A program made the translations under genes and the position numbers. Under the pieces are notes generated by a model. That model was not told the origin of the DNA. It made no database searches and saw only the letters and a program-made list of their open reading frames with translations. Shown piece by piece: positions 1-10,890 of a stretch of DNA of 24,589 bases. This DNA comes from Methanobacterium sp. (GTDB taxonomy: Archaea > Methanobacteriota > Methanobacteria > Methanobacteriales > Methanobacteriaceae). The stretch's first letter is position 1. Each line of letters opens with the position of its first letter. Location: NCBI GenBank assembly GCA_030539815.1, contig JAUNXM010000017.1, positions 1-24,589 on the forward strand. The letters run 5' to 3'.

Positions 1-913
1 AGTCACTGGCCACAGCCTTAAAAACCTGGAAGAACTCCTGAAACAAACTGAAGGTAAAGGAATTAACATATACACGCACTCTGAAATGTTACCCGCCCAT
101 GGATACCCGGGACTTAAAAAATACAAACACCTGGTTGGACAGCTAGGAGGACCCTGGTTTGACCAGAAACAAACCTTCGCCAAGTATCCGGTGGCTATTC
201 TGGGAACTTCAAACTGTGTACTCTTACCCAGAGATGAATACAAAGAAAGAATGTTCACCAGTGGCGTGGCCCAACTACCCGGAGTGCAGCACATAGATGA
301 CAACGACTTCACCCCTGTAATTGAAAAAGCACTGGAACTACCAGAACTGGAAGATGAACCACGAGACACCGTATTCACCACTGGTTTCGGAGCTTCAACC
401 GTACTATCCCTCGCCCCAAAAATCAAAGAACTTGTGGAAGCTGGGAAAATAAAACAGTTCATCCTGGTGGGTGGATGTGATTCTCCCAAACCCCAGGCAA
501 AATACTACCGGGAATTCGTGGAAAAACTACCACAAGAAGCAGTGGTACTAACCTTAGCTTGTGGTAAATACCGGTTCAATGATCTGGATCTGGGAGACAT
601 TGAAGGAGTACCCCGACTGATCGACCTGGGACAGTGTAACGATGCCATAGTAGCCGTGGACATTGCCGTGGCTCTCACAGAATTATTCGGGGTGGAACTC
701 AATGAACTACCACTAACCCTGGTTTTAAGCTGGATGGAACAAAAAGCCGCCGCGATCCTATGGAGTTTACTGGCCCTGGACATTAAGGGCATGTACATTG
801 GACCAATACTACCTGGATGGGCTAATGAAGACATCATCAACGTTTTAGTTGAAAATTACGATCTAAAACCAATTGGTGACCCCGAAGAGGATATCAAAGC
901 CATAATGGGATGA
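1..913 (+). CDS. hcp: Hydroxylamine reductase / hybrid cluster protein, C-terminal part (5' end outside window)
   Basis: The gene is cut by the left window edge; the reading frame is open from base 2. Hcp carries a [4Fe-2O-2S] hybrid cluster and is linked to NO or hydroxylamine reduction in anaerobes; it is cytoplasmic. The family's hybrid-cluster ligands in this half are visible in order: Cys in TSNCVLLP, Cys in GGCDSPKP, Cys in LACGKYRF, Cys in GQCNDA, and Glu in WMEQKAA. The phrase [13 protein letters not shown] and the C-terminal GPILPGW are also typical. The N-terminal Cys motif and the His and Glu ligands would lie upstream and cannot be checked. A strong hairpin terminator overlaps the stop codon, so the following cupin gene probably has its own promoter. 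Family assignment is secure; the physiological substrate in methanogens is inference. Confidence 0.95.
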   Translation, partial: VTGHSLKNLEELLKQTEGKGINIYTHSEMLPAHGYPGLKKYKHLVGQLGGPWFDQKQTFAKYPVAILGTSNCVLLPRDEYKERMFTSGVAQLPGVQHIDDNDFTPVIEKALELPELEDEPRDTVFTTGFGASTVLSLAPKIKELVEAGKIKQFILVGGCDSPKPQAKYYREFVEKLPQEAVVLTLACGKYRFNDLDLGDIEGVPRLIDLGQCNDAIVAVDIAVALTELFGVELNELPLTLVLSWMEQKAAAILWSLLALDIKGMYIGPILPGWANEDIINVLVENYDLKPIGDPEEDIKAIMG

Positions 914-952
914 AAAATCCCATTCCCTCCCTTTTTTTAGAGATATTTTTTT
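904..952 (+). terminator. Hairpin terminator of hcp
   Basis: Perfect 8-bp stem AATGGGAT (904-911) / ATCCCATT (917-924) with loop GAAAA, overlapping the hcp stop codon (911-913), followed by two T7 runs at 932-938 and 946-952. It has the hairpin plus U-tract form of an intrinsic terminator; archaeal RNA polymerase stops mainly on the U-tract. Confidence 0.7.
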
Positions 953-1013
953 AGTGCTGTTTCCCATTAACTTAATAGAAAGTACAAATTAAATTCTGAT
1001 GAAGGTGTTGGAA

Positions 1014-1352
1014 ATGAAAATAGTTGAAATGGAAAAGTTACCAATTGCAGACACCCCCCATAAAGTAGATGTCCGGAAGTTATACGATACTGAAAATGCC
1101 ATGGCGGTCCACATAAAACTTGAACCAGGGGAGTCCCTTAAAAAGCATGTAACCCCTGTAGATGTATTTTTTTATGTTCTGGAAGGGGTGGGTATAGTAG
1201 AAATAGGTGATGAGAAGAAGGAAGTCACCAGAGATTCACTTATAGATAGCCCCGCCCGCATACCACATTGCTGGTATAATGAGAGTGATGAACCACTCCG
1301 ATTTTTGGTGGTTAAAGTACCCCGACCAACTGAGGACACAAGATTATTATAA
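1014..1352 (+). CDS. Small cupin-domain protein
   Basis: Single-domain cupin of 112 residues, probably a small beta-barrel metal or ligand binder. The core is visible: SLKKHVTPVDVFFYVLEG (first cupin motif with one clear His), GIVEIGDEKKEV, then IPHCWYNES (second motif with His) and a closing FLVVKVPRP strand. A longer reading from ATG 999 exists, but AAGGTG at 1002-1007 lies inside it and is correctly spaced (6 nt) for ATG 1014, so I chose 1014. It is 30 nt upstream of the zinc-ribbon gene and probably in one transcript with it. Neighbours hcp and an MsvR-like regulator suggest a redox-stress setting, but the ligand and function are unknown. Confidence 0.85.
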   Translation: MKIVEMEKLPIADTPHKVDVRKLYDTENAMAVHIKLEPGESLKKHVTPVDVFFYVLEGVGIVEIGDEKKEVTRDSLIDSPARIPHCWYNESDEPLRFLVVKVPRPTEDTRLL

Positions 1353-1382
1353 AATATCAGATTATTTATAAAAGGGGATAAT

Positions 1383-1580
1383 ATGCCAAAAAAAGAAATT
1401 GATGAAGATAAAGCCTTTGAACAGGCATTGAAAGGTAAAATGGGTTGGAAGTGCTCATGTGCCCTGGAAGTTGTTGATAAAAAAACATCCTTGCATGATG
1501 TTACTTGTAAAAAATGCGGTATAACCTTTAAAACTGATCGGGACACTGACACATGCTTCCGATGTGAAAGAGGTCAATGA
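1383..1580 (+). CDS. Small six-cysteine zinc-ribbon protein
   Basis: A 65-residue protein with three cysteine pairs: CxC at 24/26 (WKCSC), CxxC at 42/45 (CKKCG) and CxxC at 58/61 (CFRCE). The two CxxC pairs form a zinc-ribbon or rubredoxin-like knuckle; the CxC could add a ligand or a redox-active pair. The first 20 residues are charged and likely flexible. GGGGAT lies 5-10 nt before the ATG. It follows the cupin gene by 30 nt in the same direction. I do not recognise a named family; metal binding is inferred from cysteine spacing, and a redox role only from the neighbours. Confidence 0.8.
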   Translation: MPKKEIDEDKAFEQALKGKMGWKCSCALEVVDKKTSLHDVTCKKCGITFKTDRDTDTCFRCERGQ

Positions 1581-1614
1581 ATAAGCATATAAACATGCCA
1601 TAGAATATTAGTTA

Positions 1615-1634
1615 TTCCGTGGCAAATATACGAA
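1615..1634 (+). promoter_or_regulatory. Imperfect MsvR-box-like inverted repeat upstream of the MsvR homologue
   Basis: TTCCG at 1615-1619 and CGAA at 1631-1634 give an imperfect TTCG/CGAA inverted repeat, ending 19 nt before the ATG at 1654. A TATA-like CATATAAAC lies at 1587-1595, so the repeat would sit at the expected transcription start. The known MsvR boxes of Methanothermobacter are, as I recall, TTCG-N(7-10)-CGAA. This site has an extra C and a slightly long spacer, so it is only a candidate autoregulatory operator. Confidence 0.3.
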
Positions 1635-1653
1635 AAGAATTCATGGAACTAAA

Positions 1654-2463
1654 ATGGAAAAAAACAACACAAAACACGACAAAACTGATTTTAATAACAG
1701 TTCAAGGAAAAATAGTCCAGTTTATGAGTCTGAAAACATTCAGATCGAACTTTTTTCCACCCCTAAGGGGGTAAAAGCTGTTAAAAGCCCGGTGCGGGTG
1801 AAGATTTTATCCATGTTACGTGAGGGTGATCTCAGTTTTGATGAGATTGTTAAGTTTTCTGGCCGGGCCAAGTCAACAGTATCTAGTCATCTGAAATCAA
1901 TGACCAGGGAGGGAATTATCAACTCCCGTATGGACCCTAATGATGCTAGGAAAAAGATATTTTTTATCCAATCGGAATATATAGGTAAATTGCAGCACCA
2001 GCAACTCCAGGAAGATATTTCAGCCTATATCCAGAGGTATATTGCAAGTGAAAATGATCCATTCGAATTCTTCAGATTGATATTCCATACCCTACGAATT
2101 TCTCTACTAACCCAGGGAGTGGATATAGATCCCATACTCCACGAAGCAGGTTTAAAGGTAGGAGAAGCTTTATATGAGAAAGTTAAAGACCAGGATATGG
2201 ATAAATTTCTGGGTAATATTGCCAATTTTTGGGAAACACACAGCCTAGGATCAGTAGAGATTAAAACTTTCCAACCATTAACCATCAGTGTTCAAGACTG
2301 TTTCGAATGTAGTGGCCTACCTTATCTGGGTAGACCGGCATGTGCCTTTGACAGTGGTATTCTGGAATCATTATTCAGCATGTACAATAATGAAAAGATC
2401 AAGGTTAAGGAAACCAAGTGCTACGCCCTTGGAGATAACTCCTGCCGTTTTGTAATTGAATGA
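1654..2463 (+). CDS. msvR: MsvR-type redox regulator: ArsR-like HTH plus V4R domain
   Basis: A 269-residue two-domain regulator. After a polar, low-complexity N-terminus of about 35 residues comes an ArsR-type winged helix (about 36-110: [32 protein letters not shown], then a basic wing with DPNDARKK). The C-terminal half is a V4R domain ending in [16 protein letters not shown] and [14 protein letters not shown]. Cysteines at about 216, 219, 230, 256 and 264 are the likely redox sensors. This architecture matches MsvR, a methanogen-specific V4R regulator shown in Methanothermobacter and Methanosarcina to bind DNA in the reduced state and to control its own gene and oxidative-stress genes. No F420H2 oxidase gene, the usual Methanothermobacter neighbour, is present, so it may be a paralogue. 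No clear SD precedes ATG 1654; translation may start without one. Confidence 0.75.
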   Translation: MEKNNTKHDKTDFNNSSRKNSPVYESENIQIELFSTPKGVKAVKSPVRVKILSMLREGDLSFDEIVKFSGRAKSTVSSHLKSMTREGIINSRMDPNDARKKIFFIQSEYIGKLQHQQLQEDISAYIQRYIASENDPFEFFRLIFHTLRISLLTQGVDIDPILHEAGLKVGEALYEKVKDQDMDKFLGNIANFWETHSLGSVEIKTFQPLTISVQDCFECSGLPYLGRPACAFDSGILESLFSMYNNEKIKVKETKCYALGDNSCRFVIE

Positions 2464-2545
2464 AAAGTGGGGTGTAAGTACATTAAGTATGAATGGATTT
2501 TAAATGATGCTAAATAGCCCTTAAAATAATATCTAGATCTATTAA

Positions 2546-2764
2546 CTAAATTTTGGAATCTTGTGCCCTGAATCTGGCTTTAGTAGCTAACCATCGTAAT
2601 TCGCGATTTTTTACATTTAAATAATTCACTTCTTCATCTATAAACTCGTTTATTAAGCTTTTTAGGATACTCTCCTCAATAAAATCATGGATAATCTCCA
2701 GCAAGTCATCTTCATTGATTTGATTCTCATCAATGAAACCTCTGACCATGATTCGTTCTTTCAT
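2546..2764 (-). CDS. Orphan small acidic protein, 72 aa
   Basis: I do not recognise the family. The protein starts MKERIMVRGFIDENQINED, has an amphipathic acidic middle (LLEIIHDFIEESILKSLINEFIDEEV) likely to be helical, and a basic C-terminus (RELRWLATKARFRAQ). It has no cysteine motif, signal peptide or membrane segment. The longest ORF starts at 2794, but GGTG at 2773-2770 is spaced 5 nt from ATG 2764, the same geometry as other genes here, so I chose 2764. It lies alone between the convergent MsvR-like gene and the co-directional endonuclease IV-like gene, about 150 nt downstream of the latter. Confidence 0.6.
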   Translation of the reverse strand: MKERIMVRGFIDENQINEDDLLEIIHDFIEESILKSLINEFIDEEVNYLNVKNRELRWLATKARFRAQDSKI

Positions 2765-2917
2765 TAACCCACCAATGTTATCCATGGTAATCATTATTCA
2801 AATAGCAGATATATATTTTACTTAAAAATCAACACCCCGATAATAATTAAATATTAACAAATTACAGGCTATTTGAAATTTTATTTGATTTCAATTATTC
2901 TTTCTAGGGAGTTTGTG

Positions 2918-3772
<855 letters not shown>

Positions 3773-3851
3773 ATTATCAAGTTTAACTTATCTAAATTAC
3801 TTTTTATTAATTCCAAATACTAAAAAATGGTGAAAAAAATAATTGCTTTGT

Positions 3852-4199
3852 TTAGTTAGAGTTGAGTTCTATGGCTTTTTTAATTATTTCCGGCAGCACA
3901 TAGGCTTGGATATCCCCCAAATTTTTGATTATAAAGTGGTGCATGTTTTTACCAGTTCCTTCCAGGGGAAAACCATTATCAACAAGTTCCCTACCACGGG
4001 GAAACTCTGAATTGATAGGGTTTTGGTAGATTAAAATTGCACATAGCGGCCTGTTTAACTCGTAGAAAAGGTAATTCCATTTGAGTTTCTCATTTAAATC
4101 AGGTACTGTTTCCAGTAAAAATTTTCTTAATTCAATAGTTTCTGCCATTTCAGCAGAATATTTGGAGAGATATTCCTCCACATCCACCCGTTCTACCAT
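3852..4199 (-). CDS. DUF1801 (YdhG-like) domain protein
   Basis: A 115-residue protein with the DUF1801 pattern: VEEYLSKYSAEMAETIELRKFL at the start, a PDLNEKLKWNYLFYEL segment (the conserved E-K-W-x-x-x-x-Y core), then LEGTGKNMHHFIIKN and a closing helix LPEIIKKAIELN. GGAG lies 8 nt before ATG 4199. The family fold resembles frataxin-like alpha/beta proteins; its biochemical role is not established. It sits 49 nt downstream of trxB on the same strand and could share that transcript. Confidence 0.75.
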   Translation of the reverse strand: MVERVDVEEYLSKYSAEMAETIELRKFLLETVPDLNEKLKWNYLFYELNRPLCAILIYQNPINSEFPRGRELVDNGFPLEGTGKNMHHFIIKNLGDIQAYVLPEIIKKAIELNSN

Positions 4200-4248
4200 A
4201 GATATTCTCCAGGTTTTATATCCCCTAGTTCTTATTAAGTATACAAAC

Positions 4249-5163
<915 letters not shown>

Positions 5164-5175
5164 AATAAACACCCC

Positions 5176-7065
5176 TTACTTTAGATATTTCTGTATTTCT
5201 TCCTTTAGAAGTTTATTTACCAATTTCCCATCGGCTTTTCCCTTGAGTTCCTTCATGGCCATTCCCATTAGGGGTCCCATGGCCCCCATGTTTCTCTGAG
5301 TGATCATTCCTTCATGGGAGGAAACCAGTTTAGTGATTATATTATGAACGTCTTCATCAGACAGCATGAGTAGGTTTAAATTCAAAGCTGCCTCTTCTGG
5401 TGCCCATTTTTCCTTTAAAACCCCTACCAAAACGTTGGTAACGGCATCCTTGGATATTTTACCCTGTTTCAGTAACTGGAAAGTTCCCAGGAGATACATA
5501 TCCGGAAGGTTTTCCACATCCAAACCTTCTCTTCTGAGTTCTTTGAGAGTGTATGCTAGAAGGGAAGCCACAGTTGTCGGTTCAACTCCACATTCTGCCA
5601 CTATTTTTTCGAATTGTTCTGCCCGGTCCTGTCGCACTAATTGGTGTGCTAGATCTTCACTTAAGTTATATTCATTTATTATACGAGTCTCTTTTACCCT
5701 GGGAAGTTCCGGGAGGTTGGCTTGGACGTGCTCTAGGAGTTCTTTAGAGACCACTTGGGTAGGGATATCTGTTTCCACATACATCCTGCTGGCTGTGGGC
5801 AGTGGGCGGAGGTACTCAGTATTGGCATCATCCAGGGCCTTACGGGTTTCTTCCGGAACGCCTTCCGTGGCTATTTTAGCCCTTCTCTGCACTTCTTCCA
5901 GGGCGTTTATAGCTTTATCCTTCTCATCAGCAACCATGATAAATGCATCATCTGCCTCAATTCCCAGGGACTGATTTATTGTATCTACCTCCCGGGAAGT
6001 TATCCCGTAGGCTGGTAGTTCATCAGTGTGGAATATGCCTGCTACGCCCATCTTTTTGGCATAACCTGCAAGTTCTGTTCCGAATCTCCGACCGGGTTGC
6101 ACTTCTTTACCAATTAATCCCCTGTAGCCCTTTAATTTGATTGCTAATACTTTACCACCATTTTTAATGGCTTTAACAATGATTTTCGATTCGGTGTTCT
6201 TTAAGTCTTCCCCCAGATCATATATATGATCTTCAACTCCCGCATTTCTTATGTAAAGCTCATCCTTGATTTCCAGTAATTTAAGTTGGCGTGAAACCTC
6301 ATTTTTAACCAGTTGTTCCATGGAATCCAAGTCTTGAACCCCTTTCACCTCAACTCGAGCTCCTTCACGGATTGAAATATTCAAATCCTGACGTATGGTT
6401 CCCAATCCCCTTTTCACCCTGGTACTGCGCAGGACCTGACCGATCTGGTAGGCTACTTCCTTTACCTGTTCCGGACGTTTCATGGATGGATCAGTGGTTA
6501 TCTCTAGGAGAGGGATTCCCAGGCGGTCTAAACGAAATTCAACCTTGCCCTTTCTTTGCCCCATACGTCTAGCTGCGTCTTCCTCCAGACAGAGGTTTTC
6601 AATAGTAACCTTACCGTGTGGAGTTTCCATGTGGCCCTGTATGGCCAGTAAACCAGTTCTCTGGAATCCCCCCGTGTTACTTCCATCAATTACCTGTTTT
6701 CGCATGGTGTGGAATTCATCCACGACTTTCATATCCAGGAGAGTGGCGATTATAAGCCCGATCTCCAATGCTTCCTGATTTAAAGGATGTGGAGGTTCAT
6801 CATCTGTTTCCACCAGACATGTATGATAAGGATAGGCATCATATAGGAACGTGAGTTCACGGCGTGATTCTTCAAAGGCCGCACGATCAATTTTTCCCAG
6901 TTCACTCTGAGTGGGCCTCAGATACCTTAAAACCCGATAATCCGGTTTTTTATCAGTTAATTCACATTCACAGGGACAGAAGAGTTTTTTCGTTGTGTTA
7001 AGCTGCTGATGTATTTCCAGACCCATCATCAGGCCCAGTTTCTCGTAATCAATATTTTTATCCAT
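5176..7065 (-). CDS. gatE: Glutamyl-tRNA(Gln) amidotransferase subunit E
   Basis: A 629-residue archaeal GatE that, with GatD, converts Glu-tRNA(Gln) to Gln-tRNA(Gln) in the cytoplasm. It begins with the GatB/GatE kinase-like core ([23 protein letters not shown] as a likely zinc-binding cysteine cluster; [22 protein letters not shown]). The middle holds the GatE-specific AspRS-like insert (about 280-415, [12 protein letters not shown] to VPEETRKAL), and the C-terminus holds the tail domain that contacts tRNA (ending [34 protein letters not shown] sequence at about 600-629). Length is normal for the family. The SD GGTGAT precedes ATG 7065. It lies 20 nt after gatD, an operon spacing. Confidence 0.97.
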   Translation of the reverse strand: MDKNIDYEKLGLMMGLEIHQQLNTTKKLFCPCECELTDKKPDYRVLRYLRPTQSELGKIDRAAFEESRRELTFLYDAYPYHTCLVETDDEPPHPLNQEALEIGLIIATLLDMKVVDEFHTMRKQVIDGSNTGGFQRTGLLAIQGHMETPHGKVTIENLCLEEDAARRMGQRKGKVEFRLDRLGIPLLEITTDPSMKRPEQVKEVAYQIGQVLRSTRVKRGLGTIRQDLNISIREGARVEVKGVQDLDSMEQLVKNEVSRQLKLLEIKDELYIRNAGVEDHIYDLGEDLKNTESKIIVKAIKNGGKVLAIKLKGYRGLIGKEVQPGRRFGTELAGYAKKMGVAGIFHTDELPAYGITSREVDTINQSLGIEADDAFIMVADEKDKAINALEEVQRRAKIATEGVPEETRKALDDANTEYLRPLPTASRMYVETDIPTQVVSKELLEHVQANLPELPRVKETRIINEYNLSEDLAHQLVRQDRAEQFEKIVAECGVEPTTVASLLAYTLKELRREGLDVENLPDMYLLGTFQLLKQGKISKDAVTNVLVGVLKEKWAPEEAALNLNLLMLSDEDVHNIITKLVSSHEGMITQRNMGAMGPLMGMAMKELKGKADGKLVNKLLKEEIQKYLK

Positions 7066-7085
7066 CTAAATCACCAAAATCCATC

Positions 7086-8411
7086 TTATTCCCCGTAGTC
7101 CCTTAAAAAGTATTTTGAAGAGGACTTTACATCCATTTCCCCTTTGAGGTTAGTTTGCATGGCCTTTTTAATTTCTTCCCGGTGGCTGGTCTGTCCCAGC
7201 ACCCATACCAGTTTTACGTACGCTACTTCGGGTAACATGTCCCCGACCTGTATTACACCTGCAGTTAATAATTTACGACCAGTACTGTACACGTTGAGGT
7301 TGGTGCGCCCGTATAGGCATTGGGAAGTCATTATCACTGGGAGATCCTCATCAGTTGCCCTCTGGAGTGATGGGATCAGATGGTCCGGGCAGTGCCCCAA
7401 TCCAGTCCCCTCAATTACGATCCCGTTATAACCTTTATCAATATGATATTCCAGGAGTTCCGCGGCTATTCCCGGGTAACTCTTGATGAATCCTACTTTT
7501 TCCTCAAGTGAATCGTTTACCTCCAGTTGACATTCCCCACGTTTGTGGTAAGTGAAGTTTTTATCAATGATTTTAACTTTCCCTTCATTTACCTGAGCTA
7601 AAGGTGGGCTGTTGATACTGTTGAAGGTGTCCCGACGACTGGTGTGCATTTTACGAACTCTGGTCCCCCGGTGAATATGAGCCTGGTTATCGTTTTCTGT
7701 GGAGTGCATGCAGACCGTGACTTCTGCTATGTCCGATTTGGCCATGGCCACTGAGCTCATGAGGTTTAGGAATGCATCGGAAGACGGTCGGTCGGAACTT
7801 CTCTGGGCACCAGTGAAGACAATGGGCACCGGAGTTTCCAGGATGAAACTCAGGGCCGCTGCCGAGTAGTGCATGGTGTCGGTTCCATGGGCCACTACCA
7901 CACCATCAGCTCCCTGACTTATTTCATCAGCCACAGCCCGAGCTGCTTGCATCCAGAACTCTGGTTTCATGTTCTCGCTTAATATGTTCATAATGGCTTT
8001 TCCACTGATGTTGGCCTCATCCAGTAACTCTGGAGTGGCCCTTAGAAGGTCATCAGCAGTGAATGCCGGGTGCACTGCCCCAGTTTTATAATCAATGATT
8101 GATGCTACTGTTCCGCCTGTGGATACAATGGATACATTCTTTTTTTTAGGATCCTGCTGGATAACCAGGGGTGGGAGATTGATTTCCGGTTTTTCTCCCT
8201 TTTCAAGTAGTTCAACTTCAGCCCCTTCAATGGCAATTCCCACGTTGTAGCCACTATCCATCTTGAGCACGATGTGTAACTGGTCAGCATCTTCTGCCCG
8301 GTCCAGAAGCATGCCCTGGTACTCTACATTATCTTTTTTTAGGGAGATCATGTCTCCAATGGAAATATTCTGTGATTCTAAAAATTGTTTAGCTATTCCA
8401 CGATAACTCAT
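7086..8411 (-). CDS. gatD: Glutamyl-tRNA(Gln) amidotransferase subunit D (glutaminase)
   Basis: A 441-residue GatD: a small N-terminal beta-barrel domain (about 1-80), then an L-asparaginase-like domain that releases ammonia from glutamine for GatE. Catalytic signatures are the first Thr motif [17 protein letters not shown] (about 96-112) and the second, [18 protein letters not shown], with Thr and Asp, followed by [23 protein letters not shown] and [14 protein letters not shown] are typical of the asparaginase C-lobe. It starts at ATG 8411 behind GAGGGATG and is the first gene of gatD-gatE-trxB. A TATA box sits about 50 nt upstream. Organisms with GatDE make Gln-tRNA indirectly; this is the archaeal hallmark gene pair. 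Confidence 0.97.
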   Translation of the reverse strand: MSYRGIAKQFLESQNISIGDMISLKKDNVEYQGMLLDRAEDADQLHIVLKMDSGYNVGIAIEGAEVELLEKGEKPEINLPPLVIQQDPKKKNVSIVSTGGTVASIIDYKTGAVHPAFTADDLLRATPELLDEANISGKAIMNILSENMKPEFWMQAARAVADEISQGADGVVVAHGTDTMHYSAAALSFILETPVPIVFTGAQRSSDRPSSDAFLNLMSSVAMAKSDIAEVTVCMHSTENDNQAHIHRGTRVRKMHTSRRDTFNSINSPPLAQVNEGKVKIIDKNFTYHKRGECQLEVNDSLEEKVGFIKSYPGIAAELLEYHIDKGYNGIVIEGTGLGHCPDHLIPSLQRATDEDLPVIMTSQCLYGRTNLNVYSTGRKLLTAGVIQVGDMLPEVAYVKLVWVLGQTSHREEIKKAMQTNLKGEMDVKSSSKYFLRDYGE

Positions 8412-8704
8412 AGCATCCCTCTGTTTTTTAAATTACAAATTAAATTAACAAAATCAAACTTATAAAGTATTAATCACTCAGTTACCATTTTCTTTAATAT
8501 CAAACATTTGCCTATTATAAAAATATTCATTTCCACTATTCATTCCTCAACTCATGATCCGTCAAATTTATTTAAAAAATGCCTATTTATTGGTTGGTGA
8601 TTCTAGGATAAAAAACTATAAACTCTCTGAAAACATCACCCCTGATATAAAAAATATAGATTAATGAATTAAAATTTGAAAAATAATAAATAAAGAAATA
8701 TCTT
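8412..8704. other. AT-rich spacer between the DUF2769 gene and gatD
   Basis: About 290 nt without a credible gene. It holds the gatD TATA box (8458-8468) and U-rich - strand sequence just after the DUF2769 stop that could end that transcript. Reading frames here are 10 codons or fewer. GGTGAT (8596-8601) and ATCACC (8635-8640) could pair over a distance, but this is weak. Confidence 0.5.
8458..8468 (-). promoter_or_regulatory. TATA box for gatD-gatE-trxB
   Basis: On the - strand the sequence reads ACTTTATAAGT, an excellent archaeal box A. A start about 26 nt downstream (near 8438) would give a leader of about 27 nt containing the gatD SD. Predicted from sequence only. Confidence 0.6.
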
Positions 8705-9001
8705 TTAAAGTCCCCTAAGTTCTTTTTCTGATCCTTTAATGCAAAATAAATCATTTTTAAGTTCTAAATTATCGGATACTTCACATTCCGGGCATATGCA
8801 TTCATCTTCTTCCAAGTTACACGCGGATTTTCCCAAAACACAGTACAGTCCCTCGTATTTTTCCTGAGCACACTGGTTGAACATGGGGCAGTCGGGACAG
8901 ATACAGAGATCTCCCATTTCATTTAAAAGCTTCTCACCAATTTCAGAGTCAGATAGGCCTTCTGAAGCCATCTTATCCATTCTTTCTTGAAACTTATCCA
9001 T
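8705..9001 (-). CDS. DUF2769 cysteine-rich protein
   Basis: A 98-residue protein with the DUF2769 layout: a helical N-terminus (FQERMDKMASEGLSDSEIG), then two Cys-rich repeats. Repeat one is CICPDCPMF, a further Cys, GLYCVLGKSAC; repeat two is ECICPECEV and LFCIKGSE. About ten cysteines in a soluble protein point to bound metal, zinc or iron-sulfur; the family has no established function and is common in methanogens. The ORF opens at ATG 9010, but the SD GGGGA lies only 1 nt from it and about 10 nt from ATG 9001, so 9001 is preferred, with modest certainty. The neighbour is the ExoIII gene upstream, about 105 nt away on the same strand. Confidence 0.8.
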   Translation of the reverse strand: MDKFQERMDKMASEGLSDSEIGEKLLNEMGDLCICPDCPMFNQCAQEKYEGLYCVLGKSACNLEEDECICPECEVSDNLELKNDLFCIKGSEKELRGL

Positions 9002-9106
9002 TTTTATCATTCCCCTATATTTTAATGATTTTCAATCACTCTGATCTGAATAAACATGCAAAGAATTGATAATAATAATTTTGAAGATTCAAAGAATCAT
9101 TAATTA

Positions 9107-9886
9107 TCAGTCATCCAGTTTTATGTCGATTCCCACTGGGCAGTGGTCAGAACCCGTTACCTCTGGAAGTATGTAGGCTGATTCTACGTTTTTCATGAAT
9201 TCTTTGTTGACAAAGAAGTAATCAAGCCTCCAACCAACATTTCTTTCACGGGCACGTGTTCGGTAACTCCACCAGCTGTAATTCTCAGGTTCATGGTTAA
9301 ATTCACGGAAGGTGTCCACATAGCCATGACTCAAGAACCGGTCCATCCATTCCCTTTCAATGGGTAGGAATCCGGATATTTTCTCGTTTTCTTTAGGGCG
9401 GGCCAGATCGATTTCCTGGTGTGCGGTGTTCACGTCCCCACAAACTACAATGTTTCGCCCCTCTTCTTTAAGGCCATCAGCATAGTCCAGGAATGAATCA
9501 TAGAAGTCTAACTTGTACTGGAGTCTTTCCGAGGACATTTTACCGTTGGGGAAGTAGATGTTAAATAGGACGAAATCACCAAAATCCATGATGAGGGTGC
9601 GCCCTTCACTGTCGAATTTGGGGATTCCAAATCCATTTTGAACTTTTTCAGGTTTTATGCGAGTATAGGTAGCCACACCACTGTATCCTTTGCGTTCTGC
9701 TTCGGAGAGGTACAATTCATACCCATCAACACCCCTAATATCTTCAGGGAACTGTTTACGGACTGCTTTTGTTTCTTGAATACACAAAATATCTGGTTTA
9801 TCCCCCATTAACCATTCTTTGAATCCTTTTCTGTGTACCGCCCTTATTCCGTTAACGTTCCACGATAATATCCTGATTTTTCTCAA
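9107..9886 (-). CDS. xth: Exodeoxyribonuclease III family nuclease, Mth212-like
   Basis: A 259-residue ExoIII/APE1-type nuclease of the endonuclease-exonuclease-phosphatase fold. Catalytic residues are N10, E38 (CIQETK), Y111 (NIYFPNG), D151 and N153 (CGDVNTAH), D222 and the GSDHCP motif with D247/H248. The sequence follows Mth212 of Methanothermobacter almost position for position, including K116, K125 and R209 and the [19 protein letters not shown] block. Mth212 cuts abasic sites and also nicks DNA directly 5' of 2'-deoxyuridine, standing in for a uracil glycosylase. Translation begins at TTG 9886, supported by GAGGTGG ending 4 nt before it; no ATG fits. The upstream spacer carries degenerate tandem repeats. 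Family certain; dU activity is inference by homology. Confidence 0.95.
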   Translation of the reverse strand: MRKIRILSWNVNGIRAVHRKGFKEWLMGDKPDILCIQETKAVRKQFPEDIRGVDGYELYLSEAERKGYSGVATYTRIKPEKVQNGFGIPKFDSEGRTLIMDFGDFVLFNIYFPNGKMSSERLQYKLDFYDSFLDYADGLKEEGRNIVVCGDVNTAHQEIDLARPKENEKISGFLPIEREWMDRFLSHGYVDTFREFNHEPENYSWWSYRTRARERNVGWRLDYFFVNKEFMKNVESAYILPEVTGSDHCPVGIDIKLDD

Positions 9887-9943
9887 ATTTCCACCTCATA
9901 AATTATTAAACACATATGCGTATTTTTTATTTAATTTTTTATT

Positions 9944-10021
9944 TTGATTTAATAATGATGCATTGATTTAGTCTTGATTTAATAATGATGTTGATTTGTG
10001 GTAAATAATGATTTAATAATG
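9944..10021. repeat. Degenerate direct repeats TTGATTTAATAATGATG
   Basis: The 17-mer occurs exactly at 9944-9960 and 9974-9990 (30-bp period). A 13-nt core copy (TGATTTAATAATG) is at 10009-10021, and shorter TTGATTT copies start at 9963 and 9991. The block lies between the 2-oxoacid oxidoreductase beta gene and the ExoIII gene, both on the - strand. Confidence 0.7.
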
Positions 10022-10029
10022 GATTTCAC

Positions 10030-10886
<857 letters not shown>

Positions 10887-10890
<4 letters not shown>

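Noticed and set aside
505..840. 111-aa open frame on - opposite hcp
   Set aside because: Shadow of hcp; all hybrid-cluster ligands are encoded on the + strand here.
5366..5974. 202-aa open frame on + opposite gatE
   Set aside because: It is antisense to a full-length, motif-rich gatE, has biased Ser/Arg composition with no domain, and arises from the codon pattern of the real gene.
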